From Streptomyces sp. I05A-00742 (GTDB lineage Bacteria; Actinomycetota; Actinomycetes; Streptomycetales; Streptomycetaceae), in NCBI RefSeq assembly GCF_013055795.1, contig NZ_JABETO010000011.1, positions 1-64,000 of the forward strand: 64,000 nucleotides of DNA. The letters are read 5' to 3'. Under the pieces are notes generated by a model that had not been told where the DNA came from, searched no databases, and saw nothing but the letters and a program-made list of their open reading frames with translations. The position numbers and the translations under genes are program-made. Shown here in pieces: positions 7,921 to 17,729 of this stretch; positions within the stretch are counted from its first letter, which is position 1; every line of letters begins with the position of its first letter.

Positions 7921-8904
7921 TCAGGATTCCTTCCCGCGCCATCCGGCACCCCAGGACGGCTGCTCCGCCGCCGGCGACGCCGCCGGCGCCTGCTCGGGCC
8001 CGGCGTGTGCGTGGTACTCCACCGAACCGGCCGTCAGCTGCATGAACGCCTCCTCCAGCGAGGCCTGCTGCGGGCTCAGCTCGTGCAGCACGATCTGATG
8101 CCGCGCCGCCAGCTCGCCCAGGTGCGCGGCGTCCTCGCCGGTCACCTCCAGGGCGCCCTCCGGGCCCGGCGCGGCGGCGATCCCGGCGCCCGAGAGCACG
8201 TCCCGCAGCCGCTCGTGGTCGGGCGAGCGCATCCGCACATAGGAACGGGAGTTCTGCGCGATGAACTCGGCCATGGTGGTGTCGGCGAGCAGCCGGCCCT
8301 GGCCGATGACGATCAGGTGCTCGGCGGTGAGCGCCATCTCGCTCATCAGGTGCGAGGAGACGAAGACCGTGCGGCCCTGGGCGGCCAGCCCCTTCATCAG
8401 CGTCCGGATCCAGTGGATGCCCTCCGGGTCCAGCCCGTTGACGGGTTCGTCGAACATCAGGATCCGGGGGTCGCCGAGGAGCGCGGCCGCGATGCCGAGC
8501 CGCTGGCCCATACCGAGCGAGAAGCCCTTCGAACGCTTCTTCGCGACCGACGAGAGGCCGACCGTGTCCAGCACCTCGCGCACCCGGGCGGACGGGATCC
8601 CATTGCTCTGCGCCAGACACAGGAGATGGTTGTAGGCGCTGCGCCCGCCATGGATCGCCTTGGCGTCCAGCAGGGCCCCCACCGTTCGCAGGGGGTTGTG
8701 CAGTTGCCGGTAGTGCCGGCCGTCGATGCGGACCGTGCCGCTGGTGGGGTTGTCGAGGTCAAGCATCATCCGCATCGTGGTCGACTTGCCGGCGCCATTG
8801 GGGCCGAGGAAGCCCGTGACGATGCCGGGGCGGACGGTGCAGGTGAGTTGATCGACGGCGAGCTTGTCGCCGTAGCGCTTGGTCAGACCCTCCAGCTCGA
8901 TCAT
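7921..8904 (-). CDS. ABC transporter ATP-binding protein, second exporter pair
   Basis: The product is 327 residues. Walker A GPNGAGKST, signature SLGMGQR and Walker B ILMFDEPVNGLD are the same type as the ATPase at 4905, and the two proteins align along the catalytic region with long identical blocks. This copy has only a short tail after the regulatory domain. It is first in a probable operon with the permease at 7148 and the unknown protein at 6177. Two tandem copies suggest duplication and divergence of substrate range. Confidence 0.92.
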   Translation of the reverse strand: MIELEGLTKRYGDKLAVDQLTCTVRPGIVTGFLGPNGAGKSTTMRMMLDLDNPTSGTVRIDGRHYRQLHNPLRTVGALLDAKAIHGGRSAYNHLLCLAQSNGIPSARVREVLDTVGLSSVAKKRSKGFSLGMGQRLGIAAALLGDPRILMFDEPVNGLDPEGIHWIRTLMKGLAAQGRTVFVSSHLMSEMALTAEHLIVIGQGRLLADTTMAEFIAQNSRSYVRMRSPDHERLRDVLSGAGIAAAPGPEGALEVTGEDAAHLGELAARHQIVLHELSPQQASLEEAFMQLTAGSVEYHAHAGPEQAPAASPAAEQPSWGAGWRGKES

Positions 8905-9106
8905 TCATTCACGGTACGGGCGGGCGGGGAGCGCCGCCACCGGAAGGGCGCTGTCCGGAGGCACGGGCCCGTCGGGACACGTCAGCGCGCCGTGGGCCGC
9001 CTCCGGATCCTCGGACGGCCACGACGCGCTGAGCGCGGGATCCCCCGAACGAATGTGGTGCTGGGTACTGCTGTCTGTGGTGGTCCGCCGCCGGTGAGCC
9101 GCGGGT

Positions 9107-10045
9107 TCAGCGGCTCTGCTGGGCCGGAACGCCGCGCGAGATCGGCTCGTCGTCACCGGGCACACCGGCCGCGGCCACCGCGGCACCGGTCAGCGTGGCC
9201 AGCATCTCGCGGACGTTGGTGAGCTGGGCGTTGATGCTGTCGCGGCGGTTGGTGAGCGCCGCCAGCTCGCGCTCGGACTCGCTGCGGATACGGTCCGCCT
9301 TGGCATTGGCGTCGGCCACGATGTCCTCGGCCTGGCGCTGCGCGGTCTCCACCGTCTGCCGGGCCCGGCGCTCCGCGTCCGTCCGCAGCTTCTCGGCCTC
9401 CAGCCGCAGCTGCTCGGCGCGGTGCTCGATCTCCGCCAGCCGCTTCTCCGCCTTCGCCTGGCGCGAGGCGAGGTCGCGCTCGGACTGCTCGCGGCGCTTG
9501 GCCAGGTTGGTCTCGAAATCGGCCGCCGCCTGGGCCGCCTTGGCGCGGGTCTCCTCGAAGAGGGCGTCCGCCTCCTCGCGCTTGGACTGCGCGTCCTTCT
9601 GTGCCTCGGCCCGCAGCGTCGAGGCGTCACCCTTGGCCTTCTCGACGATCCGCGCGCCCTCGTCCTCCGCCTTGGCCTTGCGGTCGGAGGCGAACGACTC
9701 GGCGTCGTTGCGCACTTGCTGCGCCGCCGACTCCGCCAGCTCACGGTGCTGCTCCGCCGCCCGGCGGGCCTCCTCACGCAGGTCCTTGGCCTCTTCCTCG
9801 GCCAGCCGGAGGATCTTCTCGACCCGCGCCCCGAGCCCCGCGTACGACGGTTCCGCGTCATTGATCTGGGCCTGGGCGTTCTGCGTTTCGAGGTGCAACT
9901 CCTCGATGCGCTTTTCCAGAGAGGTGATCCGGGCCAGTGCGCTGTCACGGTCGGCGACGAGCTTGGTAATGCGGTCGTCCACCTGGCCGCGGTCGTATCC
10001 ACGCCGCACGAGCTCGAAGCCGAAGGGGGAGGAAGTGTCGCTCAT
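9107..10045 (-). CDS. filP: FilP, intermediate-filament-like coiled-coil protein
   Basis: The product is 312 residues and almost entirely coiled coil. A short conserved head (FELVRRGYDRGQVDDRI, resembling the membrane-contact end of DivIVA) is followed by Ala/Glu/Lys/Arg-rich heptad and hendecad repeats to about residue 280. Known Streptomyces FilP forms filamentous networks behind the hyphal tip, affects cell stiffness and interacts with DivIVA and Scy. The gene lies 123 bp downstream of scy on the same strand, the conserved arrangement. The ATG at 10043-10045 fits the conserved head. Confidence 0.95.
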   Translation of the reverse strand: MSDTSSPFGFELVRRGYDRGQVDDRITKLVADRDSALARITSLEKRIEELHLETQNAQAQINDAEPSYAGLGARVEKILRLAEEEAKDLREEARRAAEQHRELAESAAQQVRNDAESFASDRKAKAEDEGARIVEKAKGDASTLRAEAQKDAQSKREEADALFEETRAKAAQAAADFETNLAKRREQSERDLASRQAKAEKRLAEIEHRAEQLRLEAEKLRTDAERRARQTVETAQRQAEDIVADANAKADRIRSESERELAALTNRRDSINAQLTNVREMLATLTGAAVAAAGVPGDDEPISRGVPAQQSR

Positions 10046-10168
10046 GGGGTTCCTGTCGAAAGAGACCGGTGAGGTGATAAGGGAATCCTAGGGCGGTGAG
10101 CGGCGTCTCATGGAGCAGATCCTGTTACTGGGTTGGCGGATTGGGAATTTCTCCCCTCGAATGAGTGG

Positions 10169-13100
10169 CTACTTCTGTGCTTGCTTGCCACCCGAACGAG
10201 TAGCGCCGGCACCCGCCGTCGCCTTCACCCCGCCCTCCTTGGAGCCGCTTGCCCCGGGGGACTCAAATGATTCCAACGCCTCCAACACGTCCTGGACACG
10301 GGAAATCTCCGCGTTGATGTCCTTGCGGCGCCGAACCAGCGCCTCCAACTCCGTCCTGCCGCCCTCGACCAGGCGCTGAGCCTCCTGCTCGGCCTCGGTG
10401 CGCAGGCGCTCCGACTCGCGTACGGCCTCGCCGCGCAGCTGCTCGGCGTCCCGCACGGCGGCGGCCTTCTTCTGCTCCGCCTCCTTCAGCAGTCCCTCGG
10501 CCTTCTTCACCGCGGCGACCCGGACCTTGTTCGCCTCGCCACTGGCGTCGGACAGCAGCTGCTTCGCCTTCTCCTCGGCCTCCGCCAGCTGTTCGGTCGC
10601 CGCCGCGACGAGCTTGTCGCAGCGCTCGCCGGCCGACTGCATGGCCTCCGCGGCCTCCCGGCGCGCCCGGTCGTGCAGTTCCTCGACCTCGGCCTCGATC
10701 CGCGCCCGCAGCTCGTCCGTGCGCTCCCTTATGGCGGTCGCGTCCTTACGGGCCTCGGCCAGCAGGGTGTCGGCGTCCGTACGGGCCTGCTCCACCAGCG
10801 CGTTGCCCTCGCCGGTGGCCTCGGCGACGATCCGCTCGGCCTCCCGGCGGGCGGCGCCGACCATGGTGTCCGCCTGCTCCTCGGCCGCGGCGGCGGTCTT
10901 CACTGCCTCCTCCCGGGCCTTGGCGACCAGCGCGTCCGCCTGCTCGGCGGCCTCCGTGCGGCGCTGGGCCGCGGCGTCCCGCGCCTCGTCCACCGTCCGC
11001 TCGGCGTCGTCCCGCGCCTCCGCGCGCAGCCGCTCGGCCTCCAGCACGGCGTCCGCCTTGACCTTCGCCGAGTCCGCCCGCGTGCTGTTGGCGTTCTCCT
11101 GGGCGGCGGCCAGGGCGGTCCGCGCCTCGGTGGCCATCCGCTCGGCCTCCGCGGTCGCCTCGGCGACCAGCTCGTCCGCCTGCCGCGCCGCCTCGGTGCG
11201 CCGCCGCGCCGCCGCCTCCCGGGCCTCGTCCGCGGTCCTGGCGGCCTCCTGGCGGGCCGTCTCCAGCGCCTCGGCCGCGTCGGCCCGCACCCGCTCGGCC
11301 TCGGCCTGGGCGTCCGCCAGCGTCCGCTCGGCCTCCGCCGCCGTCTCCGCGCGGTGCGCGGCCGCCGCCTCGCGGGCCTCCTCGGCCGTGCGCGCGGCCT
11401 CGGCGGCCATCCGCTCGGCCTCGGCCCGCGCCTCGGCGATCAGCTCGTCGGCCTGCTGAGCGGCCTCCGACCGGCGCTTGTTGGCCGCCTCGCGCGCCTC
11501 GTCCACGATGCGGTCGGCGTCGTCCTGCGCCGAAGAGGTCAGCTCCGCGGCCTCGTTGACGATCCGTTCGGCCTCCGCACGGCCGTCCGCCCGCATCTTG
11601 TTCGCGTCCTCGCGGGCCTCGGCCCGCGCCCGCGCCGCGTCCTGCTCGGCCGACGCCAGCGCGTCCGAGGCGTCGGTACGCATCTGCTGCGCCCGCGCGG
11701 ACGCGTCCGTGACCAGCCGCTCGGCCTCCGCCGTCGCCTTGGCGATCAGCTCGTCCGCCTGCTGCGCGGCCTCCACCCGGTGGGCGTCCGCCGCGTCCCG
11801 CGCCTCGTCCACCAGGCGCGTCGCCTCGGCCCGCAGCCGCTCGGCGTCGGCCGCCGCCTGGGCGCGCTCCGCCTCGGCGGCCTCCTCCGCCTCGTCCAGC
11901 GCCCGGCCCGCGTCCGCGCGCAGCCGCTCGGCCTCCGACGTGGCCTCCGCGACCAGCGCGTCCGCCTGCTCGGCGGCGTCCGACCGGCGCTTGTTCGCCG
12001 CCTCGCGAGCCTCCTCCAGCACCCGGGAGGCCTCCGCCCGGACACGGTCGCCCTCGGCGATCGCCTCCTCGACCGTGCGCTCGGCCAGCTCCCGGGCCGC
12101 CTCCGACGCCGACTGGGCCTCGGCGCGGATGCGCACCGCGTCCTCGCGGGCGCCCTCGCGCTCCGCGTACGCCTCGGCGCGGACCCGGTCCGCCTCCTCC
12201 TGCGCCTCGTTGACGGTCCGTTCGGCACTGTGCTCGGCCGCCGACCGCAGCCCGGCGATCTCCTCCTCGGCCTGCTCGTGCAGACCGGCGACGGACTCCC
12301 GGACCTGCTGGGCCGTCTGCTCCGCCGCGCCCACCAGCTCGGCGGCCCGCCGCTCGGCCTCCGCGACCAGGCGCAGGGCCTCCTCCTGCGCCTCCGCGAC
12401 CCGCTTGCGCGCCGACGCCAGCAGCTCCTCGCTCTGCTCACGCGCCGCCTCACGCTCCGCCTGCGCCTCCGCGCGGGCGTCGCCCAGCAGCTCCTCGGCC
12501 TCGCGCCGGCGCCGCGCGGCCTCCTCCTGCGCCGCGGCCAGCGCCTCGGCGGCCTCCGCCGCCGTGCGCTCCGCCGCCGCGTTGGCCTCGGCCCGGACCC
12601 GGTCGGCGGCCTCCTGGGCCTCCGACCGCAGCCGCTCCACTTCCTCGGCCGCCTCGGCGCGCAGCCGCGAACCGGTCTCCTCGCCCTCGGCACGGGCCGC
12701 GGCCGCCTCCTCGGCGGCCTCCGACCGCAGCCGCTCGGCCTCCTCCTCGGCCTGCGCCCGCAGCGCCCGGACCCGCTCCGCGGCCTCCGTGCGCTGCCGC
12801 TCGGTCTCCTCGGCCGCCTCCTTGCGCAGCCGCTCGGCCTCCGTACGGGCCTCGCGCAGCGCCCCCTCGGCGGCCTCGACCCGCTGCTCGGCCTCGGTGT
12901 GCAGCCGGGTCAGCTCCTCGGCGGCCTCCGCGCGCCGCGCCTCCGCGGCCCGCTCGGCCTCCTCGCGGAGCTGCCGGGCCGTCTCGGCCGCCTCGGACCG
13001 GGTGCGCTCGGCGTGGTCCTCGGCCTCCTCGGCCATCTCCTCGGCCTCGGTGCGGGCCCGTTCCAGCGCCTCCTCGGCCTGCTTGCGCAGGGCGGCGGCG

Positions 13101-14641
13101 CGCTCGGCCGCCTCGGCCCGCACCTTCTCGCTCTCGGCGCTCGCGCCCGAGCGGGTCTCGGCCGCGTCGGCCTTCGCCTCGGCCAGCAGCTCCTCGGCGG
13201 TCTTCGCCGCCTCCTCGATCTGCTGGAGCGCCTCGCGGCGGGCCTCGGCCCGCACCTTCTCGCCCTCGGCGACGGCGTCCGCGCGCAGCTGCTCCGCCTC
13301 GCCGCGCAGCCGCCGGGCCTCCTCCTGGAGCTCGACGGTCCTGGCGCGGTACTCCTTGGTGTCGTCCTTCGCGGCGCCCTTGAGCTGCTCGGCCGACTCC
13401 TCGGCCTGCGCCCGCAGTCGCTCCGCCTCGGTCTCCGCCTCCTTGCGGATGCGCTCCGCCTCGGCCGCCGCGGCCTTGGTGGTGGCCCGCGCGTCCTCGG
13501 ACGCCTTGGACAGCATCTCCTCGGCGGTCCGCGCCGCCTTCGACAGCTGGGCGGCCGAGTCCTCGGCGGCGGCGCTGCGCGCCCGGTCCGCCGTCTCGGC
13601 CAGCAGCCGCTCGGCCTCCGCCGCCGCGTCGTCCCGCAGCTGCTGCGCCTCGGCGCGCAGCGCCTCGGCCTCCTTGGTGGCCTCGTTGACCAGGCGGGTG
13701 ATCTCGGCGCGCGTGGTCCGGGTGCGCTGCTCATTGTCCGACTCGGCCTCGGACAGCGCCGCCGCGGCGGCCTGCCGGGCCTCGGCGACGACCTTCTCGG
13801 CCTCGGCCCGCGCCTCGCGCAGCGCCGTCTCGGCCTCCTGCATCCGCGCCTCGGCGGCGCGGGTCAGCTCGGTGGAGGCCGTCCTGGCCTGGTCGGACTC
13901 GGCACCGGCCGCGGTCCGCAGCTGCTCGGCGTGGTCGGTGGCCTCCTGCGCCTGCTGGGAGGCGGCGGTCAGCAGCCGCTCGGCGTCCGTGCGCGCCCGG
14001 CGCAGGATCGCTTCGGCTTCCGCGCGGGCGTCCTCGGCGGCCGCGCCGAGCCGGGCGCGGGCCTGCTCGGTGAGCCGCTGGGCCTCGGCACGGGCCGCGG
14101 ACAGCGCCTGCTCGGCCTCGGCCCGGGACTCCTCCAGCAGCCGGCGGGCCTGGGCGTCGGTGCGCGCGCGCAGCTGTTCGGCCCAGGCGACGTTCTCGTT
14201 GACGTGCGACTCGACGGTCGCCCGGCGCTCGTTGAGCTCCTCGTCCAGCCGCTGGCGGCGGGCCACCGCCTCGGCGTGCAGCTCGGCCTCCATCCGGGCC
14301 TGCCGCTCGGCGTGCTCCTGGAGCAGCCGCTGGGTCTGGGCCCGGGCCTCGCGCAGTTCGCGCTCGGCGTCCGTCCGCAGCTGGTCGGCCTGGATCTGCG
14401 CGTTGCGCAGCAATTGTTCGGCCTGGTAGTCGAGTCCGGCCGCGTCATAGGCGGGACGGTGGGCGAGGGTGCGCCGCGCCTCGTGCAGCTTGGCGCGCAA
14501 CACCTCGACCTGGTAGCCGAGGTCGTCGGCGTGCTGGACCGCCTTCTCCCGCTCCTTCTTCAGCCGCTCCATCTCGGCCTCGAATTGCGAGAGGTGGTCG
14601 GTTTCAGCCCGCTGGCTGTCCTGGCGCTCGTAGCCCCGCAC
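10169..14641 (-). CDS. scy: Scy, large polarity-determining coiled-coil protein
   Basis: From the GTG at 14639-14641, which gives the family N-terminus xRGYERQ, the product is 1490 residues. An in-frame ATG at 14653 with AGGGGACGG close upstream would add four residues and cannot be excluded. The head FEAEMERLKKEREKAVQHADDLGYQVEVLR is followed by more than 1300 residues of Ala/Glu/Arg-rich coiled coil with the long (about 51-residue) repeat known for Scy/FilP. The tail after about residue 1450 is Gly/Ala/Lys-rich. Scy acts as the scaffold of the tip-organising complex and marks new branch sites. S. coelicolor Scy is shorter (about 1326 residues as I recall), so this allele appears to carry extra repeat units. 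Confidence 0.94.
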   Translation of the reverse strand: MRGYERQDSQRAETDHLSQFEAEMERLKKEREKAVQHADDLGYQVEVLRAKLHEARRTLAHRPAYDAAGLDYQAEQLLRNAQIQADQLRTDAERELREARAQTQRLLQEHAERQARMEAELHAEAVARRQRLDEELNERRATVESHVNENVAWAEQLRARTDAQARRLLEESRAEAEQALSAARAEAQRLTEQARARLGAAAEDARAEAEAILRRARTDAERLLTAASQQAQEATDHAEQLRTAAGAESDQARTASTELTRAAEARMQEAETALREARAEAEKVVAEARQAAAAALSEAESDNEQRTRTTRAEITRLVNEATKEAEALRAEAQQLRDDAAAEAERLLAETADRARSAAAEDSAAQLSKAARTAEEMLSKASEDARATTKAAAAEAERIRKEAETEAERLRAQAEESAEQLKGAAKDDTKEYRARTVELQEEARRLRGEAEQLRADAVAEGEKVRAEARREALQQIEEAAKTAEELLAEAKADAAETRSGASAESEKVRAEAAERAAALRKQAEEALERARTEAEEMAEEAEDHAERTRSEAAETARQLREEAERAAEARRAEAAEELTRLHTEAEQRVEAAEGALREARTEAERLRKEAAEETERQRTEAAERVRALRAQAEEEAERLRSEAAEEAAAARAEGEETGSRLRAEAAEEVERLRSEAQEAADRVRAEANAAAERTAAEAAEALAAAQEEAARRRREAEELLGDARAEAQAEREAAREQSEELLASARKRVAEAQEEALRLVAEAERRAAELVGAAEQTAQQVRESVAGLHEQAEEEIAGLRSAAEHSAERTVNEAQEEADRVRAEAYAEREGAREDAVRIRAEAQSASEAARELAERTVEEAIAEGDRVRAEASRVLEEAREAANKRRSDAAEQADALVAEATSEAERLRADAGRALDEAEEAAEAERAQAAADAERLRAEATRLVDEARDAADAHRVEAAQQADELIAKATAEAERLVTDASARAQQMRTDASDALASAEQDAARARAEAREDANKMRADGRAEAERIVNEAAELTSSAQDDADRIVDEAREAANKRRSEAAQQADELIAEARAEAERMAAEAARTAEEAREAAAAHRAETAAEAERTLADAQAEAERVRADAAEALETARQEAARTADEAREAAARRRTEAARQADELVAEATAEAERMATEARTALAAAQENANSTRADSAKVKADAVLEAERLRAEARDDAERTVDEARDAAAQRRTEAAEQADALVAKAREEAVKTAAAAEEQADTMVGAARREAERIVAEATGEGNALVEQARTDADTLLAEARKDATAIRERTDELRARIEAEVEELHDRARREAAEAMQSAGERCDKLVAAATEQLAEAEEKAKQLLSDASGEANKVRVAAVKKAEGLLKEAEQKKAAAVRDAEQLRGEAVRESERLRTEAEQEAQRLVEGGRTELEALVRRRKDINAEISRVQDVLEALESFESPGASGSKEGGVKATAGAGATRSGGKQAQK

Positions 14642-14812
14642 TGCGCGGTCCATCCGTCCCCTGGTCGCGTCGGTGGCCGGCCCCGTGCGTGGTGGTGGAA
14701 CCCGGAGCCCGCCCTTCCGAAGAAATGGTGTCAGATCATCGGCACAGCCTGGGCCGGGCCCCACCCGTACCCCGGCCGAACCTGCACTCTACCGGCCGGG
14801 GACAGGTGTGGG

Positions 14813-15253
14813 TCAGTGCTCCTCCGCCGGGCGGGGCGCCGAGGTGACCAGTTCGGTCAGGACGCCGTGGCAGTCCTTGGGGTGCAGGAAGGTGATGCGC
14901 GAGCCCATCGAACCGATGCGCGGGGTGTCGTAGAGGACGCGGACGCCCTTGTCGCGCACGGCCGCGGCGTCGGCGTCCACGTCGGCGGTGCCGAACGCGA
15001 TGTGGTGCACGCCCTCGCCGTTCTTCGCCAGCCACTTGCCCACCGCGGAGTCCTCGCGGGTGGGTTCCAGGAGCTGGAGGTAGGAGGCGCCGCCGTCCGA
15101 CGTCTCATTGATCTTCAGCATGGCCTCGCGTACACCCTGTTCCTCGTTGACCTCCGTGTGGAACACCTCGAAGCCGTACGTGGCACGGTAGAACTCGACG
15201 GTGGTGTCGAGGTCGAAGCAGGCGATCCCGATGTGGTCGATGCGCGTCAGCAT
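14813..15253 (-). CDS. mce: Methylmalonyl-CoA epimerase
   Basis: The product is 146 residues of the VOC superfamily. It interconverts (2R)- and (2S)-methylmalonyl-CoA between propionyl-CoA carboxylase and methylmalonyl-CoA mutase. The metal-ligand positions of the family are visible: His7 in IDHIG, the Gln/Glu strand YLQLLEP, His in GVHHIAFG and Glu in LTELV. The ATG at 15251-15253 lies opposite the thiolase gene, with a 136-bp shared upstream region. Linkage to meaB and icmA supports the assignment over a generic glyoxalase. Confidence 0.93.
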   Translation of the reverse strand: MLTRIDHIGIACFDLDTTVEFYRATYGFEVFHTEVNEEQGVREAMLKINETSDGGASYLQLLEPTREDSAVGKWLAKNGEGVHHIAFGTADVDADAAAVRDKGVRVLYDTPRIGSMGSRITFLHPKDCHGVLTELVTSAPRPAEEH

Positions 15254-15389
15254 GGGTCCAGTGCACCGCCGCGCGGAGCGGTTACGCAACGTGCGCGCGA
15301 TCACACCTGCCGCCCGGTGACCGAGTGGAGTACCGCTCAGTACATTGACGAAACCACCGTTAACCGCCTCCGTCGAAGGAGCACCGTCC

Positions 15390-16601
15390 ATGTCTGGTAC
15401 GAACGGTTCGACCGCTACCACCTCCGTGATCGTCGCGGGCGCCCGGACGCCCATGGGCCGGCTCCTCGGCTCGCTGCGGACCTTCTCCGCGTCCGATCTC
15501 GGCGGCTTCGCCATCAAGGCCGCGCTGGACCGGGCGGGCATCGGCGGTGACCAGGTCCAGTACGTGATCATGGGTCAGGTGCTGCAGGCCGGCGCCGGGC
15601 AGATCCCCGCACGCCAGGCGGCAGTCAAGGGCGGCATCCCCATGAGTGTCCCCGCACTGACCGTCAACAAGGTGTGCCTGTCGGGACTTGACGCCATCGC
15701 CCTGGCCGACCAGCTCATCCGCGCGGGTGAGTTCGAGATCGTGGTGGCCGGCGGCCAGGAGTCGATGACCAACGCCCCGCACCTGCTGCCCAAGTCCCGC
15801 GAGGGCTACAAGTACGGCTCAATCGAGATGCTCGACTCCATGGCGCACGACGGGCTCACCGACCCGTTCGAGGACATCGCCATGGGCGCGTCGACGGAGA
15901 AGCACAACACCCGGCTGGGCATCGGCCGCGCCCCGCAGGACGAGATCGGCGCGCGCTCCCACCAGCGGGCCGCCGCCGCCCAGAAGAACGGTCTGTTCGA
16001 CGCCGAGATCACCCCCGTCGAGGTGCCGCAGCGCAAGGGCGACCCGGTCCTGTTCAGCAAGGACGAGGGCGTCCGCGGGGACACCACCGTGGAGGTCCTC
16101 GGCCGGCTCAGGCCCTCGTTCCACAAGGACGGCACGATCACCGCGGGCACCTCCTCGCAGATCTCCGACGGTGCCGCCGCCGTGGTCGTGATGAGCAAGG
16201 CCAAGGCCGAGGAGCTGGGCCTGGAGTGGATCGCCGAGATCGGCGCCCACGGCAATGTGGCCGGCCCGGACAACTCGCTGCACTCCCAGCCGTCCAACGC
16301 GATCCGGCACGCCCTGTCCAAGGAGGGGCTGACCGTCGACGATCTCGACCTGATCGAGATCAATGAGGCTTTCGCGGCGGTTCTTGTGCAGTCAATCAAG
16401 GATCTGGGGGTATCGCCGGAAAAGGTGAACGTCAACGGTGGGGCCATCGCGCTGGGCCACCCCATCGGCATGTCGGGCGCCCGTACGGTGCTGCACCTCG
16501 CCCTGGAGCTCAAGCGGCGCGGCGGTGGCGTCGGCGCGGCGGCGCTGTGCGGCGGCGGTGGGCAGGGCGACGCCCTGATCGTCCGCGTGCCGGGCAAGTG
16601 A
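15390..16601 (+). CDS. Acetyl-CoA C-acetyltransferase (thiolase)
   Basis: The product is 403 residues, the normal size for a biosynthetic/degradative type II thiolase. It has the acyl-accepting Cys96 in VNKVCLSGL, the C-terminal [10 protein letters not shown] histidine motif and the catalytic-Cys loop CGGGGQGDA near the end. It condenses or cleaves acetoacetyl-CoA and related 3-ketoacyl-CoA. The ATG at 15390 has GAAGGAG 8 nt upstream, so the in-frame start at 15345 is rejected. It is followed after 44 nt by meaB, with which it is probably cotranscribed. Confidence 0.93.
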   Translation: MSGTNGSTATTSVIVAGARTPMGRLLGSLRTFSASDLGGFAIKAALDRAGIGGDQVQYVIMGQVLQAGAGQIPARQAAVKGGIPMSVPALTVNKVCLSGLDAIALADQLIRAGEFEIVVAGGQESMTNAPHLLPKSREGYKYGSIEMLDSMAHDGLTDPFEDIAMGASTEKHNTRLGIGRAPQDEIGARSHQRAAAAQKNGLFDAEITPVEVPQRKGDPVLFSKDEGVRGDTTVEVLGRLRPSFHKDGTITAGTSSQISDGAAAVVVMSKAKAEELGLEWIAEIGAHGNVAGPDNSLHSQPSNAIRHALSKEGLTVDDLDLIEINEAFAAVLVQSIKDLGVSPEKVNVNGGAIALGHPIGMSGARTVLHLALELKRRGGGVGAAALCGGGGQGDALIVRVPGK

Positions 16602-16645
16602 CGGCCGGACCACTGCGGAACCGGAGCACTGCGGAAGGAGCGGCG

Positions 16646-17605
16646 ATGGCGGACGTGACCGCGCTGGTCGAACAGGCCCGGGCGGGCGCTCCGCGCGCCG
16701 TCGCCCGGCTGATCTCGCTGGTGGAGGGGGCGTCCCCGCAGCTGCGCGAGGTCATGGCGGCGCTGGCACCGCTCACCGGCGGCGCCTACGTCGTCGGGCT
16801 CACAGGCTCGCCGGGGGTCGGCAAGTCGACCTCCACCTCGGCCCTGGTCTCCGCGTACCGGAAGCGGGGCAAGCGGGTGGGGGTGCTCGCCGTCGACCCG
16901 TCGTCGCCGTTCTCCGGGGGCGCCCTGCTGGGCGACCGGGTGCGGATGTCGGAGCACGCCTCCGACCCGGGCGTCTATATCCGCTCGATGGCCACCCGGG
17001 GGCACTTGGGCGGCCTCGCCTGGGCCGCGCCGCAGGCGATCCGGGTGCTGGACGCGGCGGGCTGCGACGTGGTGCTGGTGGAGACCGTCGGCGTGGGCCA
17101 GTCCGAGGTGGAGATCGCCTCCGAGGCGGACACCACGGTGGTGCTGCTGGCCCCGGGCATGGGCGACGGCATCCAGGCGGCGAAGGCCGGGATCCTGGAG
17201 ATCGGCGACGTCTACGTGGTCAACAAGGCGGACCGGGACGGCGCGGACGCGACGGCCCGGGAGCTGAACCACATGCTGGGGCTGGGCGAGGCCCGCAGGC
17301 CCGGCGACTGGCGGCCGCCCATCGTCAAGACCGTGGCGGCCCGCGGCGAGGGCACCGACGAGGTGGTCGAGGCGCTGGAGAAGCACCGGGCCTGGATGGA
17401 GGAGAACGGCGCCCTCGCGGAGCGCCGCGCGGCCCGGGTGGCGCACGAGATCGAGCGCATCGCGGTCACGGCGCTGCGGTCGCGCATCGGCGACCTGCGG
17501 GGCGGCCGGGACGTGGGCGCCCTGGCGGCGCGGGTGCTGGACGGATCGCTGGACCCGTACGCGGCGGCGGACGAGCTGGTGGCGGGGCTGACGGAACGGG
17601 GTTGA
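16646..17605 (+). CDS. meaB: MeaB-type G3E GTPase, chaperone of B12-dependent acyl-CoA mutases
   Basis: The product is 319 residues. The P-loop GSPGVGKST is at residues 54-62, followed by VDPSSPFSGGALLGDR (Mg/switch region), ETVGVGQSE and the guanine-specificity motif NKAD. MeaB proteins gate adenosylcobalamin loading and protect methylmalonyl-CoA or isobutyryl-CoA mutase from inactivation. The ATG at 16646 is preceded by GGAAGGAG. The neighbours (thiolase, epimerase) and icmA 8 kb away fit this role. It ends at a strong hairpin shared with the convergent MarR gene. Confidence 0.95.
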   Translation: MADVTALVEQARAGAPRAVARLISLVEGASPQLREVMAALAPLTGGAYVVGLTGSPGVGKSTSTSALVSAYRKRGKRVGVLAVDPSSPFSGGALLGDRVRMSEHASDPGVYIRSMATRGHLGGLAWAAPQAIRVLDAAGCDVVLVETVGVGQSEVEIASEADTTVVLLAPGMGDGIQAAKAGILEIGDVYVVNKADRDGADATARELNHMLGLGEARRPGDWRPPIVKTVAARGEGTDEVVEALEKHRAWMEENGALAERRAARVAHEIERIAVTALRSRIGDLRGGRDVGALAARVLDGSLDPYAAADELVAGLTERG

Positions 17606-17671
17606 CGGAACGGGGGGTGGCCTTCTCCGTCGGGACGGGGGGTGCCCCCGGCTTCCGGCAAGCGGCCCCGA

Positions 17672-17711
17672 GGTCTCCGGACGGACCGGATGAACGGTCC
17701 GTCCGGAGACC
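17672..17711. terminator. Bidirectional terminator hairpin
   Basis: A perfect 17-bp stem (17672-17688 with 17695-17711) and a 6-nt loop GATGAA lie between the convergent meaB and MarR genes. Confidence 0.8.
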
Positions 17712-17729
17712 GTCGGCGGGACGGGCCGG

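Noticed and set aside
10673..15550. A 1625-codon open frame on the plus strand opposite scy
   Set aside because: It is the antisense of a highly repetitive Ala/Glu/Arg coiled-coil gene; the G/C third-position bias leaves the opposite frame open. Its product is a Leu/Gly/Arg repeat with no domain.
17606..17729. Possible mobile-element end from the perfect inverted repeat
   Set aside because: The 17-bp stem with a 6-nt loop at the end of two convergent genes is fully explained as a terminator; no target-site duplication or transposase is present.
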